64,000 nucleotides of DNA, taken from the NCBI GenBank assembly GCA_951812925.1, contig OX638371.1:82965697-83029696 (forward strand), written 5' to 3'. The translations under genes and the position numbers were made by a program. Below, one piece after another: positions 22,323 through 34,344 of the stretch; the stretch's first letter is position 1, and the number at the start of each line of letters is the position of its first letter. This DNA is from Calliopum simillimum. Taxonomy: Eukaryota > Arthropoda > Insecta > Diptera > Lauxaniidae. The notes under the pieces were generated by a model that saw nothing but the letters and a program-made list of their open reading frames with translations, did no database searches and was not told where the DNA came from.

Positions 22323-23803
22323 TAGGGTAAGCTGGGGTACATTTGACACCGGGGCACATTTGACTTTGTCATTTTCGGTGTGAACACGCCTTTCGAACCA
22401 AAAACCTGAAATGCAGAAACATAACTTATTAGAGTGGAAGCAACGTATTGAACTTTGGTAGTTCTCTTTCAACTTCTCCCGCGCTAATACGCTTTTTGAA
22501 CTTTTTTTGTAATTTTCGGCATCTTGTTCGTAAGGGTTTTGCAAATAAATTTGTATTGTTTTTTGAAAGTAAGTATGAAAATTTGGCAGCACTAACCTTT
22601 ACAATTAATAGAATAAAAGTGTTTTTAATCAAGGTCAAATAGTTTAAATTTTAAAATATTTTTAATTCTTCAAGAGATTTTGGGGCACATTTGACTTTTA
22701 CCGAAGGGGCACATTTGACGTTCGTGTTTGTGTATTTTAAAAGATTTTCTACTTTTATCTTTTAAAGATATGGTATGTCACTATAAAATGAAGAAGAACA
22801 GACACGATGGCGATGAAAAAAAGTTAAATACGCTATTTCTAATATCGGAAACCAAAGAGAAACCCCGACTTCCGAACAGAATCTATTTCATTTGATTTAA
22901 TAAAATTTGTTACAACACAAGATTTTTGAATAGATGCTTTCCAGGACCTCTACCACTTATTTTAATTTGAAAATCTGGATGGATTAATTCCCGAAGTAAA
23001 CATATTGACATCAAAGTTCATCATGCGAAGTTTTTAATAATTATCAAATTGATTTGAAATACGCCCCATCATGTGAAAGCGCTGCAGATATCTGGACGAT
23101 GGTATTACCCAAAATCCAGACCAAAGAAATTTCCACCAAACTGGGTCTTATCTTACATTTTATGTTGATGTTTTCATTAAGGGTATTGTTGGAAATTGTA
23201 CTTTATACTTATATATTGTCCTTGGGAAATTTGGCGAAAAATCCAAAAACACATTTTTTTATGTGGGAGAAATTGTAGAAGTAAGTACATAATTGGCTAT
23301 ACCTCATACAAGATCAGTTATTTGAGAAGAGTTTCACCATTAAGTTGGGTTTTTATAAAACCGGAAGTGGAAGATTTTTGCCTGACTCTGAGGAGTGCAA
23401 TTGAGTTTAAACTACCAACTCCAACAAATCCAGCCTCAACTTCACGTTCACGCACTAAATACGTATTTGACCTCGACTTCTCAGACTTATATATAAAATA
23501 AGTCTCCGTTAATTTGTATTTATATGAAAAAAAAAAAATATATGTATTTATGTTTTGTTTAATGTTTCTGTGTTATTTTTGTGAGTGTCAAATGTGCCCC
23601 TTGCAATGTCAAATGTGCCCATTTGACAAAATGACTTTTTTTGAAAAAATTTAAAAAAGTATTTTTAAAACTTTTTTTTTTCTTGGTTTTAATCTTAAAT
23701 AATCAATGTTTCAAAAACAGTAAAGAGTATTCAGATCGTGCAATAATTTTCATTGACAGAGGCCTTTGAAAATTTTGTGTCAAATGTGCCCCAGTCTCCC
23801 CTA
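22323..23803. mobile_element. TIR element with GGGGCACATTTGAC subterminal repeats (1.48 kb)
   Basis: The ends are TAGGGTAAGCTGGGG and, on the opposite strand, TAGGGGAGACTGGGG. The motif GGGGCACATTTGAC occurs near 22350, 22681 and 22706, and in reverse orientation near 23587, 23608 and 23780. The interior has no recognisable transposase, so it is probably non-autonomous. Confidence 0.7.
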
Positions 23804-23898
23804 CTTTAAAAATTTTTTGGACTTTCTCATGTTTTTTTTTTTTGTGTCGAACCGTGTTATGAAAGAGGCAAGTACAAAACGGCGGCAAAAGTAATAAT

Positions 23899-24035
23899 GA
23901 GGGGATTCCTGAAAACGTGTAAAAGCCTCGAAAACCTCGTAAACTCGTATATGTTGTCAAAATCAGTACGAAATTTGACAGTTTTACGAGTTTACGAGGA
24001 TTTCGAGGCTTTTACACGTTTTCACGAATCCCCTC
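23899..24035. mobile_element. Hairpin MITE, copy 1
   Basis: Almost entirely one inverted repeat: GAGGGGATTCCTGAAAACGT at the left and its reverse complement at the right, about 60 bp per arm. A sister copy lies at 52500-52634. Confidence 0.8.
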
Positions 24036-24585
24036 AATAATATTAATGGGCTGACAATATGTTAGAATTGAATCAAATTGATCTTTGTTTTTACAAAAAA
24101 CGTACGTGATGATGTGGACTTGATCGTATTAAGTTGAAAAAATTATATCGGTCAAATAACTAACCATTATAGCATATAATGTGTATGACATTACTTTTTC
24201 CTCACTTTCATAATACTTAAACGGTTCATTTATTTTAATAACATTTAAAGACAGAAAACGTTAAACGTGTAAGATTTCTTTGCGACCAAAAAAAATTAGT
24301 GTTTTTTCTTTTAGACAGTTTTAATATCTCATTTTTTTACTAAAATTTTTTCAATGTCTAATGTCAAATCGATCCTAAAAATTAGAATGGAATGACTTAT
24401 TGAAAACCTTCAAATTCCTATATAACTTAGTAAGTTTAGACAAAAATTATCTATATTTTGAAACATTTTCTTCAGTTCAAAATTAAAACGGCTAGAAGTG
24501 TTGAATTTATAAAATTACTTAAATTGCGTTGGGTTTAACTTAAATAATATATGTACAATATCAAACATAGAACAAATTAACTTAC

Positions 24586-24603
24586 CATTGCGCCTGGCGG
24601 ATC
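24586..24603 (-). CDS. Micro-exon w25 (18 nt), C type, cassette 2
   Basis: Peptide DPPGAM, acceptor TTTTTAAAACCAG, donor GTAAGT. The TTTTAG seen in some copies is absent here, which supports CCAG as the true acceptor. Confidence 0.72.
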
Positions 24604-25220
24604 CTGGTTTTAAAAAGAATAAATTAAAATCCATTTCATTTCAAACAATGAAAACATATGTATATTCTTATATAAGCAGTAGATTGAATAAAACAAAGAA
24701 ACAATTTTCTGAAATTAATTTCACGATAACCCCTAAAAATCCGAAAGGTGCTGTCCAAAAAGTGAGTTGAGAAATTTCTCAAATTTTTCGCATACTTAAA
24801 CCCATTCTAGCGCAGTTTGTGAAAAAGTGGAAAAATAACAAATATAGAAGACGAAGGCTTAAGATGTTCCAGAAAAATGATCATCGTGTTGTTATATTAT
24901 GAAATTCAGACTTCAAGATATATACAAAGCTGAAACTTCGAAATTACGTTACTTTTGAACAATTTTATAACCTTTTCAATTTTAACTCTTGGAAAAAGTT
25001 CATTTCCAAATATTTTCATAACCAATCTTCAAACGTTTGGAAAATGTTATTTTTTTTAGAATTTTTACAATTGTTTTGCAAGGTTAAAATCAACAATTAG
25101 AAAAATGCTTATTTCCAAAAGTTTTTATAATCGTTTTCCAGACTTTCGAAAAATTTTTTATTTTATTTTTTCAATGACTAATCGAGCTTAGTAAAACACA
25201 AAACATTTGAATATTAACTG

Positions 25221-25293
25221 GCATGTTAGGTCAGTTGATAAGATTGTCGACTCATAACTTGGAAGTCAAAGGTTCGATTCTCAGTAAACATGC
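25221..25293 (+). tRNA. tRNA-like sequence, probably a decayed pseudogene or SINE head
   Basis: Seventy-three nt with a perfect 7-bp acceptor stem (GCATGTT with AACATGC), an A box TAGGTCAGTTGA, a B box GGTTCGATTCTC and a following T run. A 7-base loop CTCATAA stands where a CAT (Met) anticodon loop would be, but the anticodon and T stems pair poorly. Confidence 0.4.
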
Positions 25294-25550
25294 ATTTTTT
25301 TTTTTTAATTAAATAAAAAAATGTGTGGAAAATGTTGTTTAATGAACTTAATAACCACTAACAAAATGTTAAGTGAAATATTAAAAAAACAATTTAAAAA
25401 TATTGAATAGAAAAATTTGGAAAATATAAGGTATATAAAACATTTACAATAAGCTTGCTCCAAATGATTTTCACAAGGGTCCAGTTTCAATTATTAAATA
25501 ATTGAAATTCAAAAAATTCCAAACATTTTGCAAGTTAATTTCCAAACGAA

Positions 25551-26475
25551 AAGTTCTTCCAAATTTTTATACAATAGTTTTTCTACCCATTGATATTTTT
25601 CACATAATTTCAAAGGTTCTCTTTAGGGTTTAAATCTAGTCTTTGAGCTGGCCAGTACAAAACATGGATTTTTTCAGTCCCTAACCAGTTTTTCTCTAGT
25701 TTAGCTCAATGCTTTGGATCATTACCCTGCATAAAGATCTAATTATCTGGCATGGAATCAAATAAAAATGGCTCCATCGTATTCTGGAGTAAGCTAAAGT
25801 ATCCGAATTGGTCTAATTTGCTATCAATTTTGACCAATCGTCCCACTCCATGCCAAGAAAATGCGCTGCATATCATGACACACCTTCCACCGTGCTTAAT
25901 GGTTTTGGTGGTGTCCTTTGAGTTGCACTCTTAGCACTTTGGGCGATGCATAAATGTTTTCCCATCAGGTCCAATGCGATTAATTTTAGTTTCATCGCTC
26001 GAAATGCAAGGAATTCAACCCAAAATACACTATCAAAAGCATTAAGTTCGGTGGAGGTATTGTTATGGTATGGGGCGCATTTTCTTGGCATGGAGTGGGA
26101 CCATAAGACAAAATTGATGGCAAATTGGACCGATTCGGATACGATGGAGCCATTTTCATTTGATTTTATGTCAGTTAATTGGATTTTTATGCAGGATAAT
26201 GACCCAAGGCATTCAGCTAAATTATTGAAAAGCTGGGTTGGGGCTGAAAAAATCCATGTTTTGGACTGGCCAGCTCAAGGACTAGATTCAAACCCTAAAG
26301 AGAACCTTTGGAATTATGTGAAAAATATTAATGGGTAGAAAAACTATAAAAATTTGGAAGAACTTTGGGTAAGAATTCAGAAGCTTGGTATTCTAGTTCA
26401 AAGAGCAGATGCCAAAAACTTGCGGAGGGTTTGCCTCGTAGATGTCGCGAAACAATCAAAAATCGTAAACACACT
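25551..26475. mobile_element. Head-to-head Tc1-like transposon fragments
   Basis: The C-terminal half of a Tc1 (DD34E) transposase is present twice in opposite directions: minus strand at about 25551-25905 and plus strand at about 26030-26475. Both contain CATTTTCTTGGCATGGAGTG and CTGGCCAGCTCAA. No terminal repeats seen, so this is an inverted duplication rather than a normal copy. Confidence 0.82.
26030..26475 (+). pseudogene. Tc1-family transposase C-terminal fragment
   Basis: Motifs: FMQDNDPRHSAKLLKSW (catalytic Asp) and WPAQGLDSNPKENLWNYVK (catalytic Glu). There are 34 residues between the Asp and the Glu, as expected for DD34E. A stop follows at 26336, but similarity to the family's C-terminus continues. 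The 5' half is missing. Confidence 0.82.
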
Positions 26476-26689
26476 ACAAAATACTAACGTTATAAGTAAT
26501 TACAAGTTGTTTTAAGCAGGTTATTCAATATGGTGGCTTTCCTTTTTCAGGTGTTTCTGCATCTTCAAACGCTTAAATGGCTTTAACAGAGCTAAATGAA
26601 GGAAAATATTTGAAGTTTGTGGTTTATTTAGGCCAATGAACTCCAAATTAATTTTTTATTTCAATAATCCAAACATATTCGTTCGACAC

Positions 26690-27925
26690 ACGTAGGCTGC
26701 TCGATATATTTCTGGCCTAGGCAGCACTAAGTGTTGCCAGGTGCAATCTGACATTTCTATTGGAAAGTTTGAAATTTTTTAGCATAAACGTACTCAAAAC
26801 GTTTTGACGTACGACCATCATTTGTGTTGTTTACAATGACTTGAAAAAATCAATTTTGCAAAAAAATGGAATTAACTCGTGAACATTTTCGTACGATCAT
26901 TTTTCACAACTTTCGACGTGGATTAACACGACAAGAGTGCATCGATAAAATTAAATCTTTGTATGGCGATGAAGCACCATCCTATAGCACTGTGAAAAAC
27001 TGGTTTAATGAATTCAATCGTGGCCGACGCTCGCTCAGAGACGAATTCCGTGAGGGTCGTCCAAAAACGGCCGTTGTCCCAGAGAGCATTGATGCCGTGC
27101 ATGAACTGATATGCAAGATCGTCATGTGACATACCGAGAGATAGAGGATTCTTGGGCATTAGCTCCATTCGATATTCCATGAACACCTGGCCGTAAAATA
27201 GGTTTGATCACGTTAGACCCCGCACAATTTGGCAAACGCTAAAAAAAAGGCTCGTGTCGATTGGTACAAAGAAATGTTGAAAAAATACCATCGCGGAGCT
27301 TCAAAAGACGTTTATAAGATCGTCACAGGTAACAAATCATTGATCTATGCGTATGAGCCCGAAACAAAACAGCAATCGACCGTGTGGGTCTTCGAAGACG
27401 AGCCAAATCCAACGAAAGTTGTTCGTAGAAGAAGCACTTCGAAGCAAATGGTCGCCTGTTTCTTCGGCAAAACTGGTCATGTGGCGACTGTTCCTCTTGA
27501 GCAACGTAGTACGGTTAATTCTGAGTGGTACACCACAATTTGTTTGCCTGAAGTCTTCGGAGAAATCCGAAAAACGAACAAGAGAAGACGAATCATTGTT
27601 TACCGCCAAAACGTCGAATTGATGGGTCATCCGCCGTACAGCCCTGACTTGGCACCCAATAACTTCTTTTTATTCCCGCACATCAAGAAAAAAATGCGTG
27701 GTCAATGATTTTTGTCGCCAGAAGATGCTGTTGAAGCGTTCAAAAACCATGTTTTGGAGGTGTCTCAATCGGAGTGGAAAAAGTGCTCCGACAATTGGTT
27801 TGAGCGCATGCAAAAGTGTATAAATCATGCTGGAGAATACTTTGAAAATCACTAAAACCATTTTTGATGATAAATATTCGCATTTTCAATCTTAGGCGAG
27901 AAATGTATCGAGCAGCCCACGTACT
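26690..27925 (+). mobile_element. Mariner element, decayed
   Basis: The ends are CGTAGGCTGCTCGATA and, on the opposite strand, CGTGGGCTGCTCGATA. TA follows the right end; the left flank is CA, probably a mutated TA. About 1.23 kb. Confidence 0.85.
26866..27855 (+). pseudogene. Mariner transposase, inactivated
   Basis: The N-terminal helix-turn-helix region (MELTREHFRTIIFHNF, TVKNWFNEF) is followed by a broken section at 27120-27230. The body then runs KKARVDWYKEML, VWVFEDEPNPTKV, PPYSPDLAPNNFFLF (third Asp) to the C-terminus near 27855 with one stop at 27707. The first catalytic site reads VTGNKSLIYA where the family has GDES, and the segment carrying the second Asp (HHDNA) is deleted between RRRIIV and QNVELMGH. 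Confidence 0.86.
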
Positions 27926-27944
27926 TTTAATAATTTTATATGAA

Positions 27945-28145
27945 ACAAGAATAAAAAAAATTGAATTTTTTCTTTTTTGTATTGTATTTTAAAGTAGTAC
28001 ATCAAAACTTCAACGCAATTTACGGCGGCTCGATTTTAGACCCATGGCTTCTTGGGCAAAGTTTTTTAGAATTTTTCATAAATTTTTTTGTTGCTATACT
28101 ATTTGCCAATGTTTTGCTTCCAGAACAAATCGACCCGGCCTAAGA
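27945..28145. mobile_element. Half copy of the CCGGCCTAA-family MITE
   Basis: Matches only the right arm of 33961-34343 (GTAGTACATCAAAACTTCAA to GACCCGGCCTAA). Adjacent to the mariner end. Confidence 0.7.
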
Positions 28146-28263
28146 AATACATAAATAAAAAATTGCTTTCTGAAAAATATTTCACATTATTTTATGTTTT
28201 ATTCAAGTAGCTTTTTCAAGTGTTTGCAAACTCTTAAATATTTTTTTTTTTAATATTACTTAC

Positions 28264-28317
28264 GCCGCATGTTGAATTACTTGTGTCGTAAATTTGAGAT
28301 CCATCAGTTGTTGTATC
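28264..28317 (-). CDS. Micro-exon w24 (54 nt), D type
   Basis: Peptide DTTTDGSQIYDTSNSTCG, acceptor CTTTATGAAAAG, donor GTAAGT. Differs from w21 by a last-codon change (GAC to GGC, Asp to Gly) and one silent change. Confidence 0.8.
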
Positions 28318-28455
28318 CTTTTCATAAAGACAATATAAAGCAAATTAATACACATAAAATTATTTTTATTCTGTAAAATTTCATAACTTAAGATAACGTG
28401 GGGCAAAACCATCTGACTGAAAAATAAATTTACAATTTAATCTTTTATTTTTTAA

Positions 28456-29289
28456 CCCATTAGTGCCCAGCGGTGCCATACGGCACCCAGTCATTGAGCC
28501 GCTCCTAACGAAGACTTGGTAAAAGTCATATATTTTGAAAATTTTTGCAAACAGTTTTATTTTAAAAAGACTGATGAGTATTTTGAAGTAAAAATCAACA
28601 AAATCCGTTGTAAAATAAGCGAGTTGTGATGATTTGTGAAACCAAAGTGCTATACGGCACCGCTGGGCACTGGCTAGCAATTTTATTCTGAGTGCCGTAT
28701 GGCATCGCTGGGCATTACCTAGCACAAAAGTTTTTGTCTCTCTATGTGCCGTACGGCACCGCTGGGCATTAGCCCACAATAAATTGTGTATGTAAGTGGG
28801 TGTTAACTCTCATCACAACACAATTTGTATAGTATAAAATCTACATGTTGGGTTTTTAAATTTGACTTTTAGGCAATAAGTTTTAATTAAAGAGCCATTT
28901 GAATGCTTTATTGCATTTTCTAACAAGACTTTCGACTCAAAAGGATTTAATCCTTGCAGTCGAACATACTATTACTTTTCTCCTTAATTATGCTATAATC
29001 TAAGTTTATAGCTTTCTTTTGACTAATAAGTGATAAACAACATATAATTTAATTGTTTGAAGTGCATATCAGGACATTTTTTACTAAAAACAGAAAATTT
29101 TTCCTGTTACATAAAAAAAAGCAAATGTATATAAATTCCCAGCGGTGCAGTACGGCACCCAGTCATTGAGCCGCTCCTAGCGAAGACTTGGTAAAATTTT
29201 TTTTTTATAAACATAGCTTAAGTCCAGGAGGCTAACTCCTGAAAATTTCAGCATCGTATCTACTGTGGTTCTCGTTGGGCATTAATGGG
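28456..29289. mobile_element. piggyBac-like non-autonomous element (834 bp)
   Basis: Starts CCCATTAGTGCCCAGCGG and ends GGGCATTAATGGG. TTAA lies to the left and TTTA to the right. The sister copy at 35520-35545 has the uninterrupted site TTTTTTAATTTAATAG, proving a TTAA duplication. Several internal inverted copies of GTGCCGTACGGCACCGCTGG form strong hairpins. No transposase. Confidence 0.82.
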
Positions 29290-29930
29290 TTTATTTAATA
29301 GAATTTCACAAGAATTGGGAAAGAATACCTAAACTACTTATGTTATGGTGCAGATATGTACTCGCATAGTGATGGGAAAAATTATTAAAACGACAGGCGC
29401 TTCACAATTTTTCGAAGGATGTTAAAACTTGTTTAAGCAAATAATAAAAACGTAGCCCCACTGTTAAAGATAGCTTGATAAAGGTACTTTATGGTGCATT
29501 TGATTTTCCGCACATTTTGGAAAAAATATATGCGGCGTACAAATGATCAAGGTTTTGTGTGGGAGAAATAATAGAAACGAAATTTAATTTTGCTTCTTAT
29601 TTTTAATGCAGACCTAATAGTTTTATTCGGTTACCACTTAGATACAGTTATGAATGTATTAAGAAAGAAAGTAACAATTGTTTTCTTATTGCATTCAGAA
29701 TGAGTAGTGGAGTGCAACGTAGAGATATTGGCCTCTGATCATGCTGGAACTACAGCATTAAAGCAAAACAATGCGTGAAATTGCGAAGTAGATGAAATGC
29801 TCCATAAATAAAGTGGAGTATTCTATTTATTTCGAAAGATGAAAAAGAATAAACCATTTATCTCATCGAAATATTAAAAAATTCTAAATACTTAGTATGT
29901 AAATATAGTTTTATTGCATTAAAAACTTAC

Positions 29931-29972
29931 ACAATCTGATAATAATCCTTGACGTCGCGCGAAACTCCTTAG
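29931..29972 (-). CDS. Micro-exon w23 (42 nt), A' type
   Basis: Peptide LRSFARRQGLLSDC, acceptor TATTTCTAG, donor GTAAGT. Identical copy of w20 from the sub-block duplication. Confidence 0.78.
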
Positions 29973-30469
29973 CTAGAAATATAAATACAGATTTGATTAT
30001 TTTTGTTGCAGAAAAAGCAAGCATCCTAGTTATTGAATAGTTTCCATGAGTACGATGTCGTTAAAATATTACATAAAAGGTGTCTGTCTCAAAAATAAGT
30101 TTATCGGAAATGTTCTCAATTCTTATTTCGATCAGAATCGGAATGGCATCAATCATAAGGTGCTCTGCGTTTTGATTTTGAACACCATATCGGGACTACG
30201 TTTCAGCAAGTCGGATTAAAACCAGTAGCTAATTTTATTTATTGTAATAAAATTCCGATTCTATTATATTTTCAAAATGTAGAGCACGATAAAATTGATT
30301 CCGATCGAAATCGGATTACCCTTTGACATAGGCACAAATTGTTTTCCAAAAGTCAATCAGAAAATGGCTTTGTGATCCGTATTTAAATAATGTATTTTGA
30401 AATAGAGCCGATGTTGCGATTTGATTGTTTGAAGGTTTCAAGTATGTTATCATTTAGATTAATACCATA

Positions 30470-31911
30470 GCACTATAGGTCAAAAGGACATTTTTTTGGT
30501 CAAAATTCATAACGTCCATATTATTATTGTGACCAACTTCAGATGAATTTTTTATGTTGACTTTAGACTAAAAGAACAATTCTGAAAAAAATCTGAACCC
30601 TTGTACTACCGGGTCAAAAATGGTACGTAATAAATTTTCTAAATTAATACCACATGCCAACAAGGTTTTGTTGCTAAAGCATTTCCGAAGTAAATTTATG
30701 CGTAAAATCCGAATCCGTGGTCAGAATATACCTACCACCTCAGGTTTTGGAAATATTTGAGGTCAAACACATGAAAAATTGTCTTTTTGGCTATGTTTGA
30801 GGTTAGATGCAAACTGCAAAAAATTTTTATTTTTTTTTTTTTTCCAAATGCATCTCGTAGTTCTATTTTGTTTCTTCAAAATGAGCTCTTTAAAACTGTC
30901 ATGCAATAATTATTTTAAAAGTTATGGCTGATTTAAGATGTCATCTTCAAATCCCATAAAACGGGTAAAATGACACGACTTTCGATTGCATGATATCATC
31001 TTGAATCTTTAATAACTTTTGAAGAAAGTATTACATGAAACATTTTAAGACCTCGTTTTGAAAGTAAAAAATGGTATTCAGTAATGAATTATGCAAAAAA
31101 AGGAAAAAAAATTTTGAATAGTCTACAACTAACCTCAAAAGTAAAAAAAAGTACTAATTTTTCGTATATTAACCACAAATATCTCTATTTTTCGAAAAAC
31201 CTAATGCAAAAATTATATGCACTTTACCCCAAGTTACTTGGACTAGTAGTATCTTCAGTATTTTCTTATAAGAAACTGAAAAACAGCTTCTTCGTTTTAT
31301 TTTTTGTCTGTCTTTTGCAACCAGATTTCGAATAAATCGGAATTACAGAAGAAAAATTAGCTGACAAAAAAATTCATTAAAAAAAAAAAACCGGGCAAAA
31401 TCGGGCATCTATATTTCTAAATAACATTAACAATAGCAGCGTCTTACTGGTTTCGGGTTTTTTAGGACTAACAAATTCCAACAAAATTTAAAAAGCTTAC
31501 ATGAAGTTCAAAATTTAAAAAAAATATTAGAAGTCAGTGGTTTAATTTGAGTTTTAGATTTTTCCACAAAAAACCAAAATATATTTTAATGTTTTGACCT
31601 AAATTGCGTTATACATAACATCATCAATTTTATTCATTTTTTTTTTAGAAAAAAACAAATTATATTGATAACTTTTTATTAATTGAAAAAAAAGGAGTTA
31701 AAATCACGACTTTTTTGCGTAATCGCATTAAAATGGAATTGCAACATCGCTGAGGAACGGAAAACTACTTTTTCCCCAAACAAAAAACACTTTTGTTTGT
31801 ATTGAAGTATTCTCCGTTACACTGCAACAACAAAAACTCAATAGCAATACTTGTAAAAACTGAATGAAATTGAATTTTGGCCAAAAAAGTGTGCCTTTTG
31901 ACCTATAGTGC
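30470..31911. mobile_element. TIR element of 1.44 kb
   Basis: The ends GCACTATAGGTCAAAAGG and its reverse complement CCTTTTGACCTATAGTGC are flanked by ATA on both sides. The empty site in the sister copy near 36690 reads ACCATAGGAGTAAA. No transposase recognised in the AT-rich interior. The target is ATA or TA, consistent with a mariner-like or other TA-using family. Confidence 0.8.
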
Positions 31912-32239
31912 ATAGGAGTAAATTTGCATCATTAACTCATTTTGGGTAGGGCATGCCAATACTGCGTTTTGATAATCTAGGTTTAACTAAAATTTTTTCA
32001 AAGTCTGATGTCAAATCGAACCCGAAAATAATAATGGAATGACCTAAATAGAAAAAATTTAAATTCCTACATAACATAGTAAGTTCAGATAAAAATTATC
32101 ACTAATTTTGAACCATTTTCTTCAAGTCAAAATTAAAACGGCTATAGGTGTAGAATTTATAAAATTCCTTAAATTGCGTTGCATTTCACTTAAATAATAT
32201 AAAATATCAATTATTCAAATATAGCAAAAATTAACTTAC

Positions 32240-32257
32240 GTTTGTGCTTGGCGGAGC
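32240..32257 (-). CDS. Micro-exon w22 (18 nt), C' type
   Basis: Peptide APPSTN, acceptor TTTTAGAACCAG, donor GTAAGT. Identical copy of w19. Confidence 0.75.
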
Positions 32258-32310
32258 CTGGTTCTAAAAGGAATAAATTAAAATCCATTTCATTTCAAAT
32301 AACCAGAACA

Positions 32311-33953
32311 TATGTGGCTCACAGCTTATTTCGTGCAGTAATTTTTTTTAACTTAAATACACTGTATCTTTAAAACTAATACAAATATTATCAAATTTTA
32401 AATGCAGGCTTAGACGTGAATGTCTACTGTTAATGATAAGTAAAAGAAAATCCACAAAATTTGATTCCGAGACGCTTAAGGCGGAAAAAACCGACCGAGC
32501 AGGAGAAATTCAAGTCACAGCTTATTTCGTGCAGATGCTTATTTTTCCTTTGGAGCCATCGTTTCGCGTTATTTAATGAGAATTTATTTTTCTATGTTCT
32601 CTGTGTGGTATTCTCAACCAGATGCAGCCAATTTTTAGTTTGATCATGTACATGTGAGGGTAAAAAAGTGCATTTTGCAGAACTGGGTCGTTCAGCTACG
32701 AAAATCGGTCATAACTCATTTAAAGAACGGCCAATCCATGCGATTAGCTTCTTAATATGTTAGTTTGAGTCTCATCCACAATGCAAAGCATAATTGAAAG
32801 CTTCGTTCATGCAAATCGGGTACAAAATTAGGGTAAAAATGCGTCAAACAACAATTTTAATCCCGCTGACGATTCATTTATGGTCCACAAAATCAATACT
32901 AACCCACATTATTGGCTCCAAAAACCATCTGGGATATACATCAAGAACTAAGTAACTCGTACAGTGCAAAAACTGGCGGCTGCGTGTCCCGAGACCACAG
33001 CTTCGAAGCCCAAGTAGTCCTTCATAAGCAAAAAAAATTCAAAAAAGTCTGCTTGGTTTTGCAATTCGGCTCAATATTATGTTTCCGCCATAAGTATGTC
33101 ATGTCATCAGGTTCAAATATGTTAAATTTAGACTCGTCCATGATTATGACGTTGCTTTAAAAGTCCTAATCTTTGTGGGCGTGCAAATACTGAGCTCGAT
33201 ATAAAAAATAATGTAGGCTATTCTGGCTTTTTTGTTTATGAAGGGCTACTTAGGCTTTAAAATTGTGTTCTCGGGACATGTAGCCGCCAGTTTTCACACT
33301 GTACGAGTTACTTAGTTCTTGATGTATATCCCAGACGATTTTTGGAGCCAAAATTGTAGGTTAGTATTGATTTTGTGGACCATAAATGAATCGTCAGCGG
33401 GATTAAAATTGTTGTTTGACGCATTTTTACCCTAATTTTGTACCCGATTTGCATGAACGAAGCTTTCAATTATGCTTTGCATTGTAGATGAGACTCAAAC
33501 TAACATATTAAGAAGCTAATCGCATGGATTGGCCGTCCTTAAAATGAGTTATCACCGATTTTCGTTGCTGAACGACCCATTTCTGCAAAATGCACTTTTT
33601 TACCCTCACATGTACATGATCAAACTAAAATTTGGCAGCATCTGGTTGAGAATATTACACAGAGAACATAGAAAAAGAAATTCTCATTAAATATCGCGAA
33701 ACGCTGGCTCCAAAGAGAAAATAAGCATCTGCACGAAATAAGCTGTGACTTGAATTTCTCTTGCTCGGTCGGTTTTTTCCGCCTTAAGCGTCTCGGAATC
33801 AAATTTTGTGGATTTTCTTTTACTTATTATTAACAGCAGACATTCACGTCTAAGCCTGCATTTAAAATTTGATAATATTTGTATTAGTTTTAAAGATACA
33901 GTGTTTTAAAGTTAAAAAAAATTACTGCACGAAATAAGCTGTGAGCCACTGTA
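32311..33953. mobile_element. Large Tc1-family foldback element
   Basis: Two arms of about 680 bp (32311-32995 and 33268-33953) are inverted copies, both ending in the GTGGCTCACAGCTTATTTC terminus with TA at each side. The central loop carries, on the minus strand, MDESKFNIFEPDD and YLWRK. These match the first-Asp region of Tc1-type transposases and identify the parent family. Confidence 0.78.
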
Positions 33954-33960
33954 AATAGAA

Positions 33961-34343
33961 TGTCAAATTTTTTTCCGGCAAAGAGTATAGCAACAAATAA
34001 ATCTACTAAAAATTCTAAAAAACTTTGCCCAAGAAACCATGGGTCTAAAATCAATATCGGGCCGCCGGAAATTGCGTTGAAGTTTTGATGTACTACTTTA
34101 AAATACAATACGAAAAAAGAAAAAATTCAAATACTTTTAATAAAAAAATTTGAATATTTTCTTTTTTGAAGGTGTTGTATTTTAAAGTAGTACATCAAAA
34201 CTTCAACGCAATTTACGGCGGCTCGATATTGATTTTAGACCCGTGGTTTCTTAGGCAAAGTTTTTTAGAATTTTTCATAGATTTTTTTGTTTCTATACTC
34301 TTTGCCAATGTTTTGCTTCCAGAACAAATTGACAAGGCCTAAT
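33961..34343. mobile_element. Palindromic MITE, CCGGCCTAA family, copy 1
   Basis: Arms contain AACTTTGCCCAAGAAACCAT and TGATGTACTACTTTAAAATA and their reverse complements. Lies immediately beside the 32-kb foldback. Confidence 0.72.
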
Positions 34344-34344
34344 A

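Larger units (their letters stand above)
28150..32310 (-). repeat. Sub-block duplication, copy 1 (C'-A'-D exons)
   Basis: Homologous along its length to 35262-37080 once two insertions (28456-29289 and 30470-31911) are removed. It has only scattered single-base differences, so the duplication is recent relative to the main cassettes. Confidence 0.8.

Noticed and set aside
32461..33802. Two 60-codon frames starting MIPRRLRRKK in opposite strands
   Set aside because: They are the mirror arms of the foldback element, not separate genes.
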